The notes beneath the pieces are model-generated. The model was not told the origin of the DNA and searched no databases. It worked only from the letters and a program-made list of their open reading frames with translations. Below, in pieces: positions 59,850 to 64,000 of a stretch of DNA of 64,000 bases. Source of the DNA: Antitrichia curtipendula (Eukaryota; Streptophyta; Bryopsida; Hypnales; Leucodontaceae); assembly GCA_951230915.1 (NCBI GenBank), contig OX579639.1, positions 14,880,001 to 14,944,000 on the forward strand, written 5' to 3'. The position numbers were made by a program, and so were the translations under genes. The first letter of the stretch is position 1. Every line of letters starts with the position of its first letter.

Positions 59850-62455
59850 CTACGGCATGTTTCCACATGTTTTGTCATTCGGCAAGAGATTGGTGATGTG
59901 ATGAAGTAGGGGACCGTCAATTACTGTGTCACGGCAGTGAGTGCTACCACACTTACAATAGAAAGGAATTACAGGATCTACAACATCGACTTGTGGCTTT
60001 TGAAAAGTACAACCATAATCCCAAGTGAGCTCTTCAAACGCTGGAATGTCTTCTTGTGCAAAGAATGCAACATGGTAGAGTCTTGGGTCCTCGTCGCCTA
60101 CTTTGACGGGCACATCAATGAGGTTGGCATCTTCACATCTACAAAAACAAGCAACACTGAAATTAGAAATGGACATAGCACAAGTACCGTCAACAAGGCT
60201 CCCGGCTTAACAAACCAGTACACATTCAATATCTTTTGTACAAATCAGTACAAATCGACTGTACATTATTAAAATCACAAGGCACAAGTCCAGAAAAATA
60301 CCTGTGGTTTAGAAAGCGACTGACATTTTCTATGACAGTGCTATCTATGCACAATGCCACATCATCGGTGACCTCCTGCTCGGATATCCAATCGGCGTCC
60401 AATGCTAGTGTGAATGCCTCCGATTTCTCCATTTCTCCCAAAGCTCTCCGTTGCATGAGCTCAGCATTTGTAACAATCTCTCCTACATATTTAAAGACAA
60501 AAGTACCCTTGCAAATTCTCTGCTTTGCACGTAATCCCCAGCCCTTCTCTCCAGTCCAAAAACCCTCTATGGGAATGCGTAATCCTCTCTGAACCACTGT
60601 ATTGCCGCAAGAACTATTGCAGTTGCAAGAGTTGTTGCATTCTTCAAGAAAAAATCGGTTTGTATGACCAGGACATGCAAAACCCGACTCTTGAAAACAT
60701 TGTACAGTGCAGAATGACGTCTCTTCCATCGACACCTACAAGCATACAAAACAGTACACAGTCAGTATTTTCTGTACAAATCAGTACAAGACACATGTTG
60801 GTACAGAGAATAATGAAATTGAATGGTTGCAAGAGGTAGAGAAAAAAATCCTAAACCGCAATGAAATTAGCATCGTCCTCTCAATTCAAGAAATACTTAC
60901 ATGTTTTAGGATGGAACTCCGTAGACGCCCTTGTTTGTTATACGCCAAGCACAAAAGTTTTTTCACCCGACAACAGCATGCATGCCCATGACAATTACGC
61001 TCACCACATTGCCAAGAAACGGGGAAATCCATCTTCACTTTAGCCAAACTCTTTGATACAATTGTAGATAGCCTGGACTGAGAACAATAAGTAAATTCCT
61101 CTAAAGCACGGAATCCCATACTCGGAACAGATACCGTGATTGGGACTCTTTCTAATCCGTTGGACAAGTCGCTTGTATCATACCAAAATTGTTCCTATGG
61201 ACAGAAATGCAACTTCAAAAATAGTATCATACCAAAATTGTTCCTATGGACAGTAATGCAACTTCAAAAATATGTGAGCTCGTTAGAGAGAAATGGAACT
61301 TTAAACTGTGAATTACAAGTGGCGACGAGGTGGACTCCTGGCCCAATTCACTGGTGCTGATGTGCTCACTTTGGGTCTACTCTGCTTGGGTTTTTTTCGC
61401 CTTTTTGGCTTCCCTGTATCTTGAGCCTTTCGCCTCTTCTTCCTAAATTCCACAAAAATCACATGTGTGTTAACATTGGTACATTTTGCAAGTATGTTGT
61501 GGACATAAAAACACTAGAAATAATGACAAATAACATAATACCCGGATCTTGTTGTTCGTCCCGGTTCAGCAACCCCAGCTTCGCCTTCCTCGCCCTCGCT
61601 AGCTTCTACATCCAGCCCCTCTCCGGTACAAGTGTCCTGCCCCCCCCCCAACTTCACCAATGCCTTCAGCTTCATCAACTGTCCCCACAGCGGCTTCAGA
61701 AGCACCCGCGACATTGACATGGACTTCATCAGATACGGCTTCAAGCATGAGGGGCTCTGGAGCAACGGTGACGTCCTCAACCGCGGCTTCAACCACCTTT
61801 GGCTCTGGAGCAACGGTGACGTCCTCAGCCACGGCTTCAACCACCTTTGGCTCTGGAGCAATGGTGACGTCCTCAGCCACAGCTTCAACCACCGGGGGCT
61901 GTGGAGCAACAACTTCATCAGCAACGGCTTCAACCACGAGGAGCTGCGGAGCAACGATGACGTCCTTAGCAATGGCTTCAACCACAGCGGGTTGTGGAGC
62001 AACGGCTTCATCAGCCATGGCTTCATCAACCACGGGGGGCTGCAGAGCAATGGTGATGACCTCAGCCACCATTGCTTTATCAGCCACGTCAAGGGTGGAT
62101 TCTTCAGCGACGTCAATGGTGGATTCTTCAGCAACGATGATGGTGGATTCTTCAGCAACAGTGACGGTAGATTTGTCACCGATGTTGACTATGGCTTGTT
62201 CGCTCACAGCTTCAGGAGCATCAGATTCTCCAGCACCCGTACATGAAACACTCGCTAGTACGCAGTCAGTCACCCCGGCCATAGTTGCCCTAGTACATTC
62301 CTCACAGCCAATACAAAACGATTCAGAACAGCCTTGCACCAACACATGATCCCCTCCCTTTCTAGCAGTGGCCGATGTGAATGGGAGCGCCTCTGCTTCC
62401 GTCCTACATTCCAACACAGCATTTGATAAACCCAATACGTCCAGTACGCTACGTA
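59850..62455 (-). CDS. SUVR-type histone methyltransferase (pre-SET, SET, post-SET) with acidic repeat N terminus
   Basis: Exons on the minus strand: 61542-62455, 61370-61442, 60901-61194, 60302-60735 and 59850-60138. The 5' exon is acidic and repetitive: AEEST octads, then about seven roughly 16-residue units such as VVEAVAEDVTVAPEPK. The 73-bp exon encodes 24 residues with KKRRK and KRRKKPK, an NLS-like stretch. Then come the SUVR-like segment YDTSDLSNGLERVPI, a Cys-rich pre-SET (CGERNCHGHACCC, CNNSCNCNSSCGNTVVQRGL) and the SET domain (GWGLRAKQ, YVGEIVTNAEL, RFLNHRCEDANL, EELTWDYG with the catalytic Tyr). A post-SET CKCGSTHC follows. The family methylates histone H3, usually Lys9. In the first exon a run of ten G (61640-61649) puts the two halves one base out of frame, either a real frameshift or a sequence error. 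The SET exons themselves are intact. An upstream zinc-finger exon (63487-64000) can splice to 62455 in phase. Confidence 0.82.
61175..61272. repeat. 49-bp tandem duplication over a splice acceptor of the SET gene
   Basis: 61175-61223 and 61224-61272 are nearly identical (gtatcataccaaaattgttc...). On the minus strand each copy contains the acceptor TCCATAG and the first codons of the EQFWYD exon, so there are two equivalent acceptors 49 bases apart. Use of the distal one would shift the frame. Confidence 0.85.
61740..62190. repeat. Coding minisatellite in the SET gene
   Basis: Tandem units of about 48-51 bp (plus-strand phrase 'gacgtcctcagccacggctt caaccacc' with variants) encode acidic 16-17-residue repeats on the minus strand. 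Next to them are 24-bp units (attcttcagcgacgtcaatg) encoding VAEESTID octads. Confidence 0.85.
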
Positions 62456-62868
62456 CTGAAGGATGTACACAAATACGAAACGAAAGCAACAAAAAATCGA
62501 TTGGAAGATTCGGAAACTATACCGAGGTACTACTGATGCTGCCTTAGCTAGTTGCAGCATCCTAGACTCAATACTCGGTTCGCCGATGGGAGCCCCACAT
62601 ACGCCAGAATTTCCTCTCCCTCCTTCTCCATCCGATGAACCAAGCTCTGCACCATAACACAATCTACAACTGAGTGAAGAAGGTTCTATCACAAATTCGA
62701 GGCTTAAACATACAAACAAGGTACATATCATAACAGAAAAGGTACAACTTCAAATTCGTACATACTCAAGGTACGAAGTATACAATCCAGGTAGGCACAA
62801 AATTACCTGGAATACCACAACGACTGCCTAAGTGCAAACAACATGGAACTTTATACAAATAATACAAA

Positions 62869-63302
62869 CTATACTACAACAAGTACAACAACAAGGACCA
62901 TACTAAACATGAAGTACTAACAATATGGAAACTTATACAAACAATACAAATTATACTACAACACGTACAACAACAAGGACCATACTAAGCATGAAGTACA
63001 AATCAGAACACATGCGGGTAGCGATGTATCCAGAACGTTACCAAACTGTACAAACTTGAGATACAAAAATGCACACAATACAACCGCAAGGGGAACAGTG
63101 ACCATCAAGTTGAAATCAAGTTGAAATTATACTACAACAAGTACAACAACAAGGACTATCCTAAACATGAAGTACAAATCAGAAGACATGCGGGTAGCGA
63201 TGTATCCAGAACGTTACCGAACTGTACAAACTTGAGATACAAAAATACACACAATACAATCGCAACGGATACAGTGACCATCAAGTTCAAATCAAGTACA
63301 AA
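62869..63302. repeat. Tandem repeat, 176-bp period, in the putative first intron of the zinc-finger/SET gene
   Basis: The block ttatactacaacaa/acacgtacaacaacaaggac occurs at 62951 and 63127 (period 176) with the whole unit conserved (cgggtagcgatgtatccaga, aacttgagatacaaaaat, gtgaccatcaagtt). A partial copy begins near 62869. Each unit carries three or four GTAC sites. Confidence 0.85.
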
Positions 63303-63486
63303 TTAGTAATTTCCAAACAACCTTTCCTAAACGATGTACCCAACACTATACAAAATTGATAGAGCATGATATCCCAATTCCAAGTCCCAGAAACCACATG
63401 AATCTAACAAAAATGTAAATACCTTTCACTACACGTACCAATCAATACAAAGGTGTACCAATCAGAATGCATTTGTACAATATTAC

Positions 63487-64000
63487 CTTCCTCCTCGATG
63501 GCTGATCTACTGCGCTGGATGGCTGTACGAAATTCTGCTGCTGCATTACTCCTAGCTGCTAATCCTCCAGTGATAGCAGTGTCACACTCTACTTGTAACT
63601 TCGTCCACTCTTCACTCCCACCTCCAGGGCGACCACAGCCACGAACACCCCTCCAACCAAAACTCATGATCCATTCAATGGGTTGAACCTTCTTGCAATA
63701 TAAGGCGGAGCATTGTGTGCCATTGGAGAAGTTCACCAATGCACACCATGGATGATATACGTGTCTGTATGCGGCGACAATCATCTCAGAATGGGGGAAA
63801 GGAAAACCGCACAAGGAGCACTTCTCATTTGGTGTAGTGCTAGTGTCTGTGTCTGCTTTCGCTTTCCCTGCGACATACACCATGGGTAACGGTTGCATGT
63901 GAAAACCGCAAGATGCACGTCCCAGGTAAGCATGCTCCTCCTGCAACGCACGAACCTGCATGCGCATCTTTACAACTCGGTGGCTCTCCAAGTTGAGTGT
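63487..64000 (-). CDS. Cys/His zinc-finger exon, partial at the window edge
   Basis: An open frame on the minus strand runs in from the end of the window and ends at a donor (GAAG|GTAATA, 63487). It contains CSLCGFPFPHSEMI, RHVYHPWCALV, and then CSALYCKK followed by a WIMSFGWRG block. The Cys/His spacing suggests one or two zinc-binding sites. A Gly-rich linker and a helical stretch (ARSNAAAEFRTAIQRSRSAI) follow. I have seen this kind of 'HVYHPWC' module in repetitive-element proteins of plants but cannot name the family. The exon ends in phase 1, and the acceptor at 62455/62456 of the SET gene accepts phase 1, so both may be one gene of six or more exons. That join is inference. Confidence 0.55.

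Larger units (their letters stand above)
51638..64000. mobile_element. Giant CACTA-like DNA transposon, left end and at least 12.4 kb of interior
   Basis: The left boundary is the point where the copia integrase frame breaks off; the new sequence starts CACTAGAAGAAGTGGG. CACTA plus a purine-rich run is the usual start of CACTA (EnSpm) elements. A GC-rich subterminal zone follows with three GCGATC/GATCGC motifs (51654-51706). Downstream are a DDE-type transposase-like gene, a B3-like gene, a tandem-PIP ORF and a minus-strand zinc-finger/SET gene, all embedded in GTAC-rich non-coding DNA with internal tandem repeats. No matching right end (reverse of CACTAGAAGAAG) is present, so the element must run beyond the window if this reading is right. 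Alternatively several elements are nested here. Confidence 0.5.

Noticed and set aside
61660..62349. 229-codon Ser/Thr/Ala-rich plus-strand ORF
   Set aside because: Antisense of the acidic minisatellite. The minus-strand frame links by phase to NLS and SET exons, so it is preferred.
62869..63302. CRISPR-like array
   Set aside because: The repeats are long (176 bp), contiguous and without unique spacers, in a eukaryotic genome.

Overview
The window reads as nuclear DNA of a land plant. The evidence is spliced genes with GT-AG introns of about 80 to 1500 bases, plant-type gene families (NDR1/HIN1-like LEA_2 protein, DOMON-cytochrome b561, S-like RNase T2, F-box/kelch, DXO1 with a long N-terminal extension, B3 and SUVR-type SET domains), an AAACCCTAA telo-box upstream of a ribosomal protein gene, and a Ty1/copia fragment. 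The PABP sequence looks close to non-seed plants (moss, liverwort or lycophyte), but nothing here decides the species.

Layout. 1-5470: AT-rich spacer with decayed MITE-like repeats. 5471-6893: an intronless LEA_2 gene whose leader is duplicated and whose 3' end is triplicated. 9725-13962: two minus-strand secretory-pathway genes, a DOMON/cytochrome b561 redox protein and an RNase T2. 14050-22990: a 9-kb gene desert with foldback and TTAA-flanked elements. 22995-24482: ribosomal protein eL33 in four exons. 24600-29870: spacer with several foldback elements. 29879-33606: a complete nine-exon poly(A)-binding protein. 34640-37900: spacer with a 0.9-kb piggyBac-like non-autonomous element. 39731-41104: an F-box/kelch gene with a probable spliced leader. 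43550-46132: a four-exon DXO1 decapping/deNADding enzyme gene. 46133-50200: spacer carrying a roughly 380-bp duplication decayed by transitions.

50244-51637 is a broken copia gag-pol fragment, cut off in the middle of its integrase reading frame at position 51638. From there to the end of the window (at least 12.4 kb) the sequence changes character. It begins with a CACTA-type terminus (CACTAGAAGAAG), is strikingly rich in the tetranucleotide GTAC, and carries its own gene set. On the plus strand this is a three-exon DDE-type transposase-like gene (DFAENY / SDG / HGKGEWDG motifs, two internal TAG stops), a small two-exon B3-like DNA-binding protein and an ORF with two perfect PCNA-binding (PIP) motifs in tandem. 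On the minus strand it is a multi-exon gene combining a Cys/His zinc-finger exon, long acidic repeats, a lysine/arginine-rich NLS-like exon and a complete pre-SET/SET/post-SET module of the SUVR (histone H3K9 methyltransferase) type.

My leading interpretation is a giant CACTA-like DNA transposon that has acquired or evolved a histone methyltransferase and a B3 factor. The right terminus lies outside the window, so the assignment of the SET gene to the element is inferred from position and composition. The host genes of the first 46 kb look intact and ordinary. All splice models were built by hand from consensus sites, reading phase and family similarity.
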